From contig NZ_JACVQF010000223.1 in assembly GCF_014534645.1 (NCBI RefSeq), positions 62,001 to 126,000 on the forward strand: 64,000 nt of DNA, given 5' to 3'. Source of the stretch: Streptomyces griseicoloratus. GTDB lineage: Bacteria > Actinomycetota > Actinomycetes > Streptomycetales > Streptomycetaceae. A program made the translations under genes and the position numbers. Positions within the stretch are counted from its first letter, which is position 1, and each line of letters starts with the position of its first letter. Below the pieces are notes generated by a model. The model was not told the DNA's origin. It was given only the letters and a program-made list of their open reading frames with translations, and ran no database searches. This document shows, one piece after another, positions 56,303 through 64,000 of this stretch.

Positions 56303-57022
56303 TCACTCCTCCCCGGCGAGCGTCAGCGACCGCAGTTTCTGCCCGGCGTACCAGGTCGCGAGCACGGTGACCGCGGCCAGCAGCACCGTCGCGGCCGGCA
56401 GGCCGACGTCGGAGGTGACCATGTTGCCGTCGGCCACCTTCTGGGCCACCGCCAGCGACCACTGCTGGACGCTCAGGGTGCGGGCCCCGGGCACGAGGGA
56501 GCCGAACAGGGCTTCCCAGACGAGCGCGTAGACGAGCCCGAACACCACCGCGTGCCGGGACACCGTGCCCAGCAGCAGGAACAGCGCGGCGTAGGCGATG
56601 GAGGCGACCAGCGCGGCGATCGTGTAGGCGACGGCGATCTGCTGGCCGTTGCCGTTGAGGATCAGGCCGGCGAGCAGCGTGGGCACGGCGGAGAAGACCA
56701 TCGTCACGGCGATGGCGACGATCAGCTTGGTGAAGATGATCGTCGGGCGCTTGACGGGCTTGGACAGCAGGTACACCACCGAGCCGTCGTCGATCTCGGG
56801 GCCGATGGCTCCGGTCCCGGCGATGACGCCGATGATCGGCACCATGGTGGCGAGCGCGAACCCGCCCAGCACGTCGGCCGTGGTCTGGTCATCGGCTCCG
56901 GCGAGGGCGCGCACCGCCACGGCGATGACGAGCAGCAGCAGGGGCAGCGCGCCCAGGATGAGGGCCCGGCGGCGGCCGAGCAGGGCCCGGTAGGTGAGCC
57001 GGGCGACTGTGGGGTCGTACAT
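56303..57022 (-). CDS. ABC transporter permease (ABC-2 type)
   Basis: A 239-residue protein with six predicted helices and the ABC-2 arrangement: a short N-terminal cytoplasmic part (MYDPTVARLTYRALLGRRRA) and GPEIDDGSVVYLLSKPVKRPTIIFTKL between helices 2 and 3. It is the last gene of the four-gene leftward exporter cluster, 11 bp after the ATPase gene. With the 57034 ATPase it should form the exporter; substrate unknown. Confidence 0.88.
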   Translation of the reverse strand: MYDPTVARLTYRALLGRRRALILGALPLLLLVIAVAVRALAGADDQTTADVLGGFALATMVPIIGVIAGTGAIGPEIDDGSVVYLLSKPVKRPTIIFTKLIVAIAVTMVFSAVPTLLAGLILNGNGQQIAVAYTIAALVASIAYAALFLLLGTVSRHAVVFGLVYALVWEALFGSLVPGARTLSVQQWSLAVAQKVADGNMVTSDVGLPAATVLLAAVTVLATWYAGQKLRSLTLAGEE

Positions 57023-57033
57023 TCTTCGGCCTC

Positions 57034-57945
57034 CTACGCCGCGACGAGGTACGAGAAGACGGACTCGAGGGACTCGTCGGAGGGCGAGACCGTGAGCAGC
57101 CGGATGCCGTGGTCACGGGCGACCTTCGGCAGCAGGGCCGTGAACCGGCCGAAGTCGACGGCCTGGATGCGCAGCGCGCCCTCCGCCACGTCGACCTCGA
57201 TGCCGGCGGTCGACGGGTCGGCGATCAGTGCCGCGGCCAGCGCCCGGTCGTCGCTGGAGCGCACCAGGTAGCGGTGCGGACGGTCGGTCATCAGGCGGCG
57301 GATCCGGCGGAAGTCGCCGCTGGCGGCGTGCCGTCCGGCGACGACGACCTCGATGTGCCAGGCGAGCTGCTCGACCTCTTCGAGGATGTGCGAGGAGAAC
57401 AGCACCGTGCGGCCCTCGTCGCCCATGCGGCGCAGCAGGTCCATCAGCTGCATGCGCTGGCGCGGGTCCATGCCGTTGAACGGCTCGTCCAGCAGGAGCA
57501 GCGAGGGGTTGTGGACGAGGGCGCTCGCCATCTTCACGCGCTGGCGCATGCCCTTGGAGTACGTGGCGATCTTCCGGTCCTGCGCGTACTCCATCTCGAC
57601 GGTGGCGAGCGCCTGCTGAGCCGCCTTGGCGTCCAGTCCGTGCAGTTCGGCGTTGGCGAGGACGAACTCGCGGCCGGTGAGGAAGTCGTACATCGCCTCG
57701 CGTTCGGGGACGATGCCGATGTGCTTGTAGATGGCCTCGTTGCGCCAGACGGGCTGGCCGTCGAGGGTGACGGTGCCCGTGGAGGGGGCGAGGAAGCCGC
57801 CCATCATGTTGATGAGGGTGGACTTCCCGGCGCCGTTGGGACCGAGCAGGCCGGTGACGCCGGGGCCGATGGTCATGGTGATGTCGTTGACGGCGACCAC
57901 GTTGCCGAACCAGCGGGAGACGTGGTCGATGTTCAGCGTGGTCAC
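57034..57945 (-). CDS. ABC transporter ATP-binding protein
   Basis: The ATPase has 303 residues from GTG, overlapping the stop of the upstream permease (GTGA). Walker A is GPNGAGKST (about 35-43), the signature is YSKGMRQRVKMA (short form), Walker B is LLLLDEPFNGMD, and the H-loop is FSSHILEEVE. A C-terminal extension of about 80 residues ends SDESLESVFSYLV, typical of the NosF/CcmA-like ABC-2 ATPases. Confidence 0.93.
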   Translation of the reverse strand: MTTLNIDHVSRWFGNVVAVNDITMTIGPGVTGLLGPNGAGKSTLINMMGGFLAPSTGTVTLDGQPVWRNEAIYKHIGIVPEREAMYDFLTGREFVLANAELHGLDAKAAQQALATVEMEYAQDRKIATYSKGMRQRVKMASALVHNPSLLLLDEPFNGMDPRQRMQLMDLLRRMGDEGRTVLFSSHILEEVEQLAWHIEVVVAGRHAASGDFRRIRRLMTDRPHRYLVRSSDDRALAAALIADPSTAGIEVDVAEGALRIQAVDFGRFTALLPKVARDHGIRLLTVSPSDESLESVFSYLVAA

Positions 57946-58850
57946 AGTCCCACCTTCTTGTAGCGGCGCATCAGCAGGCCGTAGGCGCCGGCGATCAGGC
58001 CCAGGGTGACGAGGACGTAGACCACGCCCTCCGCGTTGCTCGGGCCGGTACCGCCCGGGAAGGCCGAGGTGGCGCCGAGGAAGGCGGACTGCACGCCGTC
58101 GATGAGGGTGATCGGCGAGAAGAGGCCGATCCAGACGACGGCACCGGAGCTGTCCTGGACGTCCGCGATGGCCTGGAGCGTGGAGACCGCGCCGTAGGTG
58201 ATGGTCAGGACGGCGATGACGGCCGCGATGCCGAAGCCGCGGCGGGGGGTGACCGACGCGACGACCAGGCCGAGGCCGGCGAAGAGCAGCGAGAGCAGTG
58301 CCACGGAGACCAGTCCCTGTGCGAACCCTTCCGTCTGGTCCGCGAAGTCGAGTTCGGCGAGCAGCGCACCCACGTAGAGCACCAGCAGCGGCGCTGCCGT
58401 GAGGATGAACAGGGCCGAGGCCAGTGCCGCGTACTTGGCGCGGACGTAGTCGGATGTCTCGATGGGCCGCGAGAAGTACAGCGGCACGGTCTTGAAGCGC
58501 AGGTCGCGCGAGACGGACTGGGGTGCCTGGGCGGCGACGTAGAGGCTGATGACGGCCTGGAGGACGATCGCGTAGCGCGTGTAGTCCAGGGGCAGTTCGT
58601 TCGCCTTGGTCGCGACGGCGACGGCGACCATGATGCCCGCGGGCAGGCACATCACCACGAACAGCAGCATCGGCAGCACCTTGGACTTGGCCGAGCGGCC
58701 GAGGCCGTAGGCGCCGCGCAGGGACTGCGAGTACAGCGAGCGGCGGGCGTAGGCGCGGCCGAGGCGGGGGCCGTCGTAGCTGCGGTAGCCGATGTTGTGG
58801 ATGCGGGTCTGGTCGCCCGCCGCAGTGGCTGTGGGCTGCTCAGTTGCCAT
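57942..58850 (-). CDS. ABC transporter permease (ABC-2 type)
   Basis: The permease has 302 residues. An N-terminal cytoplasmic motif IHNIGYRSYDGPRLG is characteristic of an actinobacterial permease family, followed by six membrane helices; RDLRFKTVPLYFSRPIETSDYVRAKY is the coupling loop. It overlaps the upstream ATPase gene by 11 bp. The cluster therefore encodes two ATPases and two permeases, which may form one heteromeric exporter or two exporters. Confidence 0.9.
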   Translation of the reverse strand: MATEQPTATAAGDQTRIHNIGYRSYDGPRLGRAYARRSLYSQSLRGAYGLGRSAKSKVLPMLLFVVMCLPAGIMVAVAVATKANELPLDYTRYAIVLQAVISLYVAAQAPQSVSRDLRFKTVPLYFSRPIETSDYVRAKYAALASALFILTAAPLLVLYVGALLAELDFADQTEGFAQGLVSVALLSLLFAGLGLVVASVTPRRGFGIAAVIAVLTITYGAVSTLQAIADVQDSSGAVVWIGLFSPITLIDGVQSAFLGATSAFPGGTGPSNAEGVVYVLVTLGLIAGAYGLLMRRYKKVGL

Positions 58851-59814
58851 GGCCGACCGCCTCCTTCCGTGCTGCGTCGCCGTCCTTGAAGACCTCCGAG
58901 ATGTGGTGCCTGCGCTGCTCCATGCGCACCAGGCCGAGGCCGAGGTCCGCGATGACGTCCCGGACCAGGTCGTACGTCTCCTCGCCCGCCGCGGTGAGCA
59001 GCAGGACGTGTCCGGCGCCGGGCAGGCCGCTGCCGTCCTCGACGGTCACCCCGCGCGCGTGGAGCGCGTCGCGCACCGCGCGGGTGCCGTCGGGGTGGTC
59101 GTCGGTGTCGGTGACCTCGATCGCGAGGGTCGTCGTGGTCTGGGTGAAGTCGGTGGTGGAGCTGGAGCGCAGCAGCTTGCCGCCGTCGATGACGACGACG
59201 TGGTCGCAGGTGCGTTCCAGCTCGCCCAGCAGGTGGGAGGTGACCAGGACGGAGATGCCGAAGTCGGTGTGGACGCGGCGGATCAGTCCGAGCATCTCGT
59301 CGCGGCCGACCGGGTCGAGGCCGTTGGTGGGCTCGTCGAGGAAGACCAGCTGCGGGTCGTGGACGAGCGCCTGCGCGAGTTTCACGCGCTGCTTCATGCC
59401 GGTCGAGTAGCCACCGATGGGGCGGTAGCGCTCCTCGTAGAGGCCGACGTGGCGCAGTGTGTCCGCGGTGCGCTCGCGGGCGGCCGTCGGCGGGAGCCCG
59501 GACATGCGCGCCATGTGGACGACGAACTCGGTGGCCGAGACGTCGGGCGGCAGGCAGTCGTGCTCCGGCATGTAGCCGACCCGTTCGCGGATGTCCGCGC
59601 CCTTGGTGGCGACATCGAGTCCGAGCACTTCGGCACGGCCCTCGGTGGCGGGGGACAGACCCAGCAGGATCTTGATCAGGGTGGATTTGCCGGCGCCGTT
59701 GGCCCCGACGAGTCCGGTCACACCGGGTCCGATGTCCACGGAGAGCCGGTCGAGCGCGGTCACCCGGGGGAACCGCTTGCTCAGGCTTTCGGTCGCGATC
59801 ACAGTCACACCCAT
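58840..59814 (-). CDS. ABC transporter ATP-binding protein (first gene of cluster)
   Basis: The ATPase has 324 residues from the ATG at 59814; GTG codons just downstream are alternatives. Walker A is GANGAGKST, the signature YSTGMKQRVKLAQ, Walker B LVFLDEPTNGLD and the H-loop VTSHLLGELE. A C-terminal domain of about 100 residues ends HHISEVFKDGD. It begins the leftward four-gene exporter operon. Confidence 0.92.
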   Translation of the reverse strand: MGVTVIATESLSKRFPRVTALDRLSVDIGPGVTGLVGANGAGKSTLIKILLGLSPATEGRAEVLGLDVATKGADIRERVGYMPEHDCLPPDVSATEFVVHMARMSGLPPTAARERTADTLRHVGLYEERYRPIGGYSTGMKQRVKLAQALVHDPQLVFLDEPTNGLDPVGRDEMLGLIRRVHTDFGISVLVTSHLLGELERTCDHVVVIDGGKLLRSSSTTDFTQTTTTLAIEVTDTDDHPDGTRAVRDALHARGVTVEDGSGLPGAGHVLLLTAAGEETYDLVRDVIADLGLGLVRMEQRRHHISEVFKDGDAARKEAVGHGN

Positions 59815-59950
59815 GACGGTAGTGACCCGCGCCACTCCGGTCGTCAGACCGGAGAGCCGTCTTGGGGTCCGACTCGAGTATTACGGGCCCGTAGGGGATG
59901 CAGTGCCTGAGAGCTACGGGGCTCGGCGGGACGCCGTGCGGACCATCCTA

Positions 59951-59979
59951 TTGACGCCGGGTCTAACAACTGGGAGATT
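59951..59979 (+). promoter_or_regulatory. Candidate promoter of the M24/SDR operon
   Basis: TTGACG (59951-59956) and GAGATT (59974-59979) are 17 bp apart, about 80 bp before the M24-like start. The -10 match is weak. Confidence 0.3.
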
Positions 59980-60060
59980 CGGCGGCGTCACGTTACGAGT
60001 GAGTAGCGCGATCGGTGCGGTCGGCGGCCGTGCCGGGTCGCTCGGGTGGAGCGGGGTGGC

Positions 60061-60903
60061 ATGACGACGGCAGTGGCAGGTGAGCTCCGGGCGGAACTGC
60101 GGGGTTTCCGGAAGGTGCAGCGCCTCGCCTACGAGTGCGCCGAGGCGGTGGCGGCCCGGCTGGAGCCGGGCGTGACCGAGCGCGATGCGGCCCGGATGCA
60201 GCGCGAGTGGCTGCGCGAGCGGGGCGTGCGCGACTGGTTCCACCTGCCCTTCGCCTGGTTCGGCGACCGCACCGCCTTCACGGGCTTCCGCATTCCGCTG
60301 CAGTTCTTCCCGACCGGGCGCCGGCTGGAGCCCGGGATGCCGTTCATCCTGGACATGGCGCCGGTGTACGAGGGTTTCACCGCCGACATCGGTTTCTCGG
60401 GCTCGCTGGGTCCCAACCCGGTCCAGGACCGGCTGATGTCCGATCTGCGGGCGCACCGCGAGCTCATCCTGCGCGAGGTGCGCGAGCGCCGGTCGCTGCG
60501 GGAGATCTACGAGGACGTGGACCGCCTCATGGTCCGCCAGGGCTACGCCAACCGGCATCGCGCGTATCCCTTCGGGGTGATCGCGCACAAGGTGGACCGG
60601 GTCCGGGAACGACGCTTCTCCCCGCACCTGTTCGGCTTCGGCACCCAGTCCCTCAAGGGCCTGGCGAGCGATGCGCTGCACGGCCACCGGGAGGGCTGGT
60701 CCCCGCTGTGGTCGCCGTACCGCTTCTCCGACCACCCGCCGCGGCCGGGCCTGTGGGCGGTCGAACCCCACCTCGGCTTCCGGGGTACGGGCGCGAAGTT
60801 CGAGGAGATTCTCGTCGTCACCGATTCCCGGGACCCCGAGGAGAGCGCCTTCTGGCTGGACGACGATCTGCCGCACCTGCGGCGCTGGGCGGAGGAGGAA
60901 TGA
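60061..60903 (+). CDS. M24-family metallopeptidase-like protein
   Basis: The product has 280 residues from the ATG at 60061. The pita-bread metal ligands appear present: Asp pair FILDMAPVYEGFTADIGF, His in FGVIAHKVD, Glu in LWAVEPHLGF and Glu in KFEEILVV. There is no AMP_N domain, so it resembles methionine aminopeptidase or creatinase-type single-domain enzymes, with unusual insertions (SDALHGHREGWSPLWSPYRFS). Substrate unknown. It overlaps the hydrolase-SDR gene (ATGA), so the two are made together. Confidence 0.85.
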   Translation: MTTAVAGELRAELRGFRKVQRLAYECAEAVAARLEPGVTERDAARMQREWLRERGVRDWFHLPFAWFGDRTAFTGFRIPLQFFPTGRRLEPGMPFILDMAPVYEGFTADIGFSGSLGPNPVQDRLMSDLRAHRELILREVRERRSLREIYEDVDRLMVRQGYANRHRAYPFGVIAHKVDRVRERRFSPHLFGFGTQSLKGLASDALHGHREGWSPLWSPYRFSDHPPRPGLWAVEPHLGFRGTGAKFEEILVVTDSRDPEESAFWLDDDLPHLRRWAEEE

Positions 60904-62657
60904 CGGTGCTCGATGGTGCGCGGGAACGCCGGGTCCACACGGGCGGCGTGGAGCTGTGCGTGGCCGAACTGGGCGATCCGGAGCAGCCGACGGTCGTCCT
61001 CGTGCACGGCTATCCGGACAGCAAGGAGGTCTGGTCGGAGGTGGCCGTCCGCCTCGCCGACCGCTTCCACGTGGTGCTCTACGACGTCCGGGGCCACGGC
61101 CGGTCCACGGCTCCGCGACCGCTGCGCGGCGGGTTCACGCTGGAGAAGCTGACGGACGACTTCCTGGCCGTGGCGGACGCGGTCAGCCCGGACCGTCCCG
61201 TGCACCTGGTGGGCCACGACTGGGGCTCGGTGCAGTCCTGGGAGTTCGTCACGGTGAGGCGCACCGAGGGGCGGATCGCCTCCTTCACCTCGATGTCCGG
61301 GCCGTCCCTCGACCACTTCGGTCACTGGATCAACCGGCGGCTGAAGCGGCCCACCCCCCGCCGCGTCGGCCAGCTCCTCGGCCAGGGCGCCAAGTCCTGG
61401 TACGTCTACCTGTTGCACACGCCCGTACTGCCCGAACTGGCCTGGCGCGGCCCCTTGGGCAAGCGCTGGCCGGGGATCCTGCGACGCGTCGAGAAGGTGC
61501 CCGGCGGCGACTACCCGACGCCCTCACTGCCGGCCGACGCGGCGCACGGGGCCTGGCTGTACCGGGACAACGTACGGCCCCGGCTGCGCCACCCGCGTGA
61601 CGACGCCTACGCCCACGCACCCGTGCAGCTCATCACGCCCCTCGGCGACTCGTTCCTGTCGGAACGGCTCTACGACGAGCTCGAACTGTGGGCGCCGCGG
61701 CTGACCCGCCGCACACTGCCCGCCAAGCACTGGGTGCCGCGCACCCGGCCCGACCGGCTGGCCGACTGGATCACGGAGTTCGTCACCACCGTCGAGGGCG
61801 GGCGGACCGAGGTGGTGGCGAGCGGGAAGCACGCCGACCGGTTCGGCGGGCAGCTCGTGCTGGTCACGGGGGCGGGCAGCGGCATCGGGCGGGCGACGGC
61901 GTTCGCGTTCGCCGAGGCCGGCGCGCGCGTGGTGGCCGTCGACCGGGACGCCGAGTCGGCGGCCCGCACCGCCGAGCTGTCCCGGCTGGTCGGGGCGCCC
62001 GGGGCGTGGGCCGAGACCGTCGACGTGTCCGACGGGCGGGCCATGGAGCAACTGGCCGAGAAGGTCGCCGCCGAGTACGGCGTGGTCGACGTCCTGGTGA
62101 ACAACGCCGGGATCGGACTGTCGGGCTCCTTCTTCGACACCACGCCGGAGGACTGGAAGAAGGTCCTCGACGTCAATCTGTGGGGGGTCATCCACGGCTG
62201 CCGCCTCTTCGGCAGGCAGATGGCCGAACGCGGCCAGGGCGGCCACATCGTCAACACCGCGTCGGCGGCCGCCTTCCAGCCCTCCAAGGTGCTGCCCGCG
62301 TACAGCACCTCCAAGGCGGCCGTGCTGATGCTGAGCGAGTGCCTGCGCGCCGAGCTGGCCGGGCAGGGGATCGGCGTGACGGCGATCTGTCCCGGCCTGG
62401 TCAACACCAACATCACCGCGACCGCGCACTTCGCCGGGGTCGACGCCGAGGAGGAGAACCGGCGCCGGCAGCGCACCGCCCGGCTGTACGGGCTGCGCAA
62501 CTACCCGCCGGAGAAGGTCGCCGACGCGATCCTGGAGGCCGTCGTGCACGACAGGGCCGTCGTCCCGGTGACGCCGGAGGCGCGCGGCGTCCGACTGATG
62601 TCCCGTTTCCTTCCGGGGGCGTTGCGGGCGCTCGCACGGGTGGAGCCGCCCCTGTAG
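60900..62657 (+). CDS. Alpha/beta-hydrolase and SDR oxidoreductase fusion
   Basis: The fusion has 585 residues. The N-terminal half (about 1-295) is an alpha/beta hydrolase: VVLVHGYPDSKEVW oxyanion loop, nucleophile-elbow region VGHDWGSVQSW in which Asp occupies the nucleophile position as in epoxide hydrolases and haloalkane dehalogenases, and PAKHWVPRTRPD for the His. The C-terminal half (about 315-585) is an SDR: Rossmann TGAGSGIGRA, NNAGIG, and catalytic Ser...YSTSKAA. A combined epoxide-hydrolase and dehydrogenase function on lipophilic substrates is possible. The fusion is known in actinobacteria. Confidence 0.92.
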   Translation: MTVLDGARERRVHTGGVELCVAELGDPEQPTVVLVHGYPDSKEVWSEVAVRLADRFHVVLYDVRGHGRSTAPRPLRGGFTLEKLTDDFLAVADAVSPDRPVHLVGHDWGSVQSWEFVTVRRTEGRIASFTSMSGPSLDHFGHWINRRLKRPTPRRVGQLLGQGAKSWYVYLLHTPVLPELAWRGPLGKRWPGILRRVEKVPGGDYPTPSLPADAAHGAWLYRDNVRPRLRHPRDDAYAHAPVQLITPLGDSFLSERLYDELELWAPRLTRRTLPAKHWVPRTRPDRLADWITEFVTTVEGGRTEVVASGKHADRFGGQLVLVTGAGSGIGRATAFAFAEAGARVVAVDRDAESAARTAELSRLVGAPGAWAETVDVSDGRAMEQLAEKVAAEYGVVDVLVNNAGIGLSGSFFDTTPEDWKKVLDVNLWGVIHGCRLFGRQMAERGQGGHIVNTASAAAFQPSKVLPAYSTSKAAVLMLSECLRAELAGQGIGVTAICPGLVNTNITATAHFAGVDAEEENRRRQRTARLYGLRNYPPEKVADAILEAVVHDRAVVPVTPEARGVRLMSRFLPGALRALARVEPPL

Positions 62658-62681
62658 GTTCCACGGCTCGTCCCCACCGCG

Positions 62682-62736
62682 GTTTCCACAGGCTTGCCCC
62701 CATCGCCTGTGGACAACCTCGTCCGGCTGTGGATCA
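62682..62736. promoter_or_regulatory. Second, smaller DnaA-box group
   Basis: GTTTCCACA (62682-62690), TGTGGACAA (62708-62716, exact inverted consensus) and TGTGGATCA (62728-62736) lie in the 159-bp gap before kptA. The last two are exactly 20 bp apart, the same spacing as two inverted boxes in the larger cluster at 53409 and 53429. Confidence 0.55.
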
Positions 62737-62816
62737 AACATCGGCGGCAAAATCGATCGCGTGACGCCGGTCTCGCTCGGCACGCTGAACACATGCGCCA
62801 AGAGCACAGGAACGAC

Positions 62817-63365
62817 ATGGACGAGAGACGCACCGTGAAGGTGTCCAAGTACCTGTCGAAGCATCTGCGACACCAGCCGGACCGGATCGGGCTGACCCTC
62901 GACGAGGGCGGCTGGGTCGAGATCGACACCTTGATCGCCGCGGCCGCGGCCCACGGCTTCCGCTTCTCCCGGGACGAACTGGACCACGTCGTCGCCACCA
63001 ACGACAAGCGGCGCTTCGCCGTCGAGGGCACGCGGATCCGCGCCAGCCAGGGACACAGCATCGACGTGGACCTCGGACTGCCGACGGCAACCCCGCCGCC
63101 GTACCTGTACCACGGGACCGTGGCCCGTCACCTGGGCGCCATCCGGGCCGAGGGGCTCAGGCCCATGAATCGGCACGACGTCCACCTCTCTCCCGACCGG
63201 GAGACCGCGACCCGCGTCGGCGCACGCCGCGGCCGGCCGGTCGTGCTGACGGTGGACGCCGCCGCCATGCACCGCGACGGCCATGTCTTCCGGGTCAGCG
63301 CGAACGGGGTCTGGCTGACGAAGGCCGTACCGCCTCAGTACCTGCGTTTTCCCGGGAGCCGCTGA
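62817..63365 (+). CDS. kptA: RNA 2'-phosphotransferase (Tpt1/KptA)
   Basis: The enzyme has 182 residues; ATG at 62817 lies 5 bp after AGGA, while an ATG at 62793 is the alternative. RTVKVSKYLSKHLRHQPDRIGLTLDEGGWVEIDTLI is the N-terminal winged-helix with the catalytic Arg and His of KptA. LYHGTVARHLGAIRAEGLRPMNRHDVHLS is the NAD-binding lobe. It removes an internal 2'-phosphate from RNA using NAD. Bacterial substrates are uncertain, because bacteria lack the yeast-type tRNA splicing that needs it. Confidence 0.92.
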   Translation: MDERRTVKVSKYLSKHLRHQPDRIGLTLDEGGWVEIDTLIAAAAAHGFRFSRDELDHVVATNDKRRFAVEGTRIRASQGHSIDVDLGLPTATPPPYLYHGTVARHLGAIRAEGLRPMNRHDVHLSPDRETATRVGARRGRPVVLTVDAAAMHRDGHVFRVSANGVWLTKAVPPQYLRFPGSR

Positions 63366-63382
63366 GCCCGCATGATCGGGGC

Positions 63383-63829
63383 ATGGAGCATCTGCCCACC
63401 ACCGAAGCCGCCGTCACCGCCCTCCGGGAGATCGCCTCGGAGTACGCGCGCGAGATCGAGGTCACTCACGACATCGGCGCCGACCAGACCTCCCGCCGCA
63501 GCGCCGCGGGCGTCGGTGTGACCACCGACCCGGACGGCTCCCTCCCGCACGAGGCCTTCGTCGAGTTCGGCGGATCACCCCGGGTGAGCGTCCGGCTCTT
63601 TCCCGAGGACGACGCCCTGATCACCGTCGAGGGCGTCGAGTGCCCCGACATCCCGCGCGACGACGTCCCCGCGTTTCTCCGCTCGGTCTTCGGCGGCCTG
63701 GCGCATGTCTCGGCGGGCAGCTTCCTGAGCGGCTACCGCCTGGTCGTGCCGCTGCCCGGCGACCGTACGCACAAGGAGCTCATCCCGATGATCCTCCTCA
63801 CGCCCTGGCTCAGCAGCCGTGTACGGTGA
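63383..63829 (+). CDS. Conserved hypothetical protein
   Basis: A 148-residue acidic soluble protein starting 17 bp after kptA, in the same direction. ALREIASEYAREIEVTHDIGADQTSRRSAAGVGVTTDPDG followed by VRLFPEDDALITVEGVECPDIPRDDVPAFLRSVFGGL suggests one alpha/beta domain. I recognise no family. Coupling with kptA is possible. Confidence 0.65.
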   Translation: MEHLPTTEAAVTALREIASEYAREIEVTHDIGADQTSRRSAAGVGVTTDPDGSLPHEAFVEFGGSPRVSVRLFPEDDALITVEGVECPDIPRDDVPAFLRSVFGGLAHVSAGSFLSGYRLVVPLPGDRTHKELIPMILLTPWLSSRVR

Positions 63830-63873
63830 CGCCCTGCCTCAGGGGAAACCACCCGTGAAAACCACCCCTCGAT

Positions 63874-63887
63874 GTTTCACGTGAAAC
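63874..63887. promoter_or_regulatory. parS site (ParB binding)
   Basis: GTTTCACGTGAAAC is a perfect 14-bp palindrome identical to the streptomycete parS core. It lies between the hypothetical gene and the oxidoreductase gene. Such sites cluster around oriC and nucleate ParB complexes for chromosome segregation in spores. Confidence 0.85.
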
Positions 63888-63912
63888 CTGATCGGCCACA
63901 TAGGCTCGGGGC

Positions 63913-64000
63913 ATGAGTCTGCGCCTGAGCACCGTGATCCTCCCGTACCGCCGCTGGCACGAGGGCGGCCGTTCGACCTGGACACGCGCCGAGCAGCTCG
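63913..64000 (+). CDS. Luciferase-like (LLM) flavin-dependent oxidoreductase, N-terminal fragment
   Basis: Only the first 29 codons are in the window (MSLRLSTVILPYRRW, then a Gly-Arg-rich turn and TWTRAEQL). The start and the RAEQLG-type helix resemble the first beta-alpha unit of the LLM class (F420 or FMN dependent). The call rests on this short stretch only. The gene continues past the right edge. Confidence 0.55.
   Translation, partial: MSLRLSTVILPYRRWHEGGRSTWTRAEQL

Noticed and set aside
59381-59400. Additional parS-like sequence (GTTTCACGCG)
   Set aside because: Only the left half matches; the right half lacks GTGAAAC symmetry and it lies in the coding sequence for a conserved ATPase motif.

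Overview
The window is chromosomal DNA of a Streptomyces or very close relative. The evidence is very high GC content, strong G/C preference at third codon positions, frequent GTG starts, GGAGG-type ribosome sites, almost no TTA codons, and typical streptomycete families (HGxxPAAW protein, SSI-like protease inhibitor, PP2C/anti-sigma ATPases). From memory, the gene order resembles the S. coelicolor interval around SCO3950-SCO4021, a few tens of genes from oriC; this was not checked by search. Two parS-like sites and DnaA-box clusters agree with an oriC-proximal position.

Left arm (1-20.7 kb): a truncated glycosyltransferase, an OmpR-type two-component pair with a tandem direct repeat upstream, an amidohydrolase, a DUF2797 protein, a divergent HGxxPAAW/MarR pair, tRNA-Arg(ACG) and tRNA-Ser(GCT), an SSI-like inhibitor, a giant PAS/pseudokinase/receiver protein, a divergent TetR-MFS efflux pair, an acyl-CoA ligase, an ECF (SigE-family) sigma factor, a small secreted N/Q/S/T-rich protein, a stand-alone primase-polymerase domain protein, a DUF4232 lipoprotein and a signal-peptidase-like protein lacking the catalytic lysine.

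Integrated element (20768-35056, about 14.3 kb): an actinomycete integrative and conjugative element (AICE) inserted in tRNA-Ser(TGA) and bounded by a 58-bp perfect direct repeat. It carries a GntR/UTRA (KorSA-like) repressor with a co-transcribed gamma-glutamylcyclotransferase-like gene. Across an operator region lies a rightward gene train: DUF6284, coiled-coil, DUF2637 spread-like, zinc-ribbon and Spd-like proteins, then the FtsK/TraB translocase. Behind traB is a cluster of CGACAAG repeats, a candidate transfer (clt) locus. Next come small membrane and zinc proteins, a cytosine-C5 methyltransferase-like gene with a TTA codon, a prim-pol plus SF3-helicase replication module, Xis and the tyrosine integrase. 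Arm-type repeats lie near both ends.

Right arm (35-64 kb): the intact tRNA-Ser(TGA), HtrA-like protease, GDPD, two anti-sigma-type ATPases, a DUF5926/SEC-C protein followed by a probable small RNA, a degenerate prim-pol-like protein, a PP2C-like protein missing a metal-ligand aspartate, a Xaa-Pro aminopeptidase, and a copper-handling operon (YcnI, Sco1, PCuAC, CopCD, Dyp peroxidase). These are followed by pheA, a DnaA-box cluster, serS, a HAD phosphatase, a four-gene ABC exporter locus, an M24-like protein with an alpha/beta-hydrolase-SDR fusion, kptA, a hypothetical gene, a perfect parS core and the start of a luciferase-like oxidoreductase.
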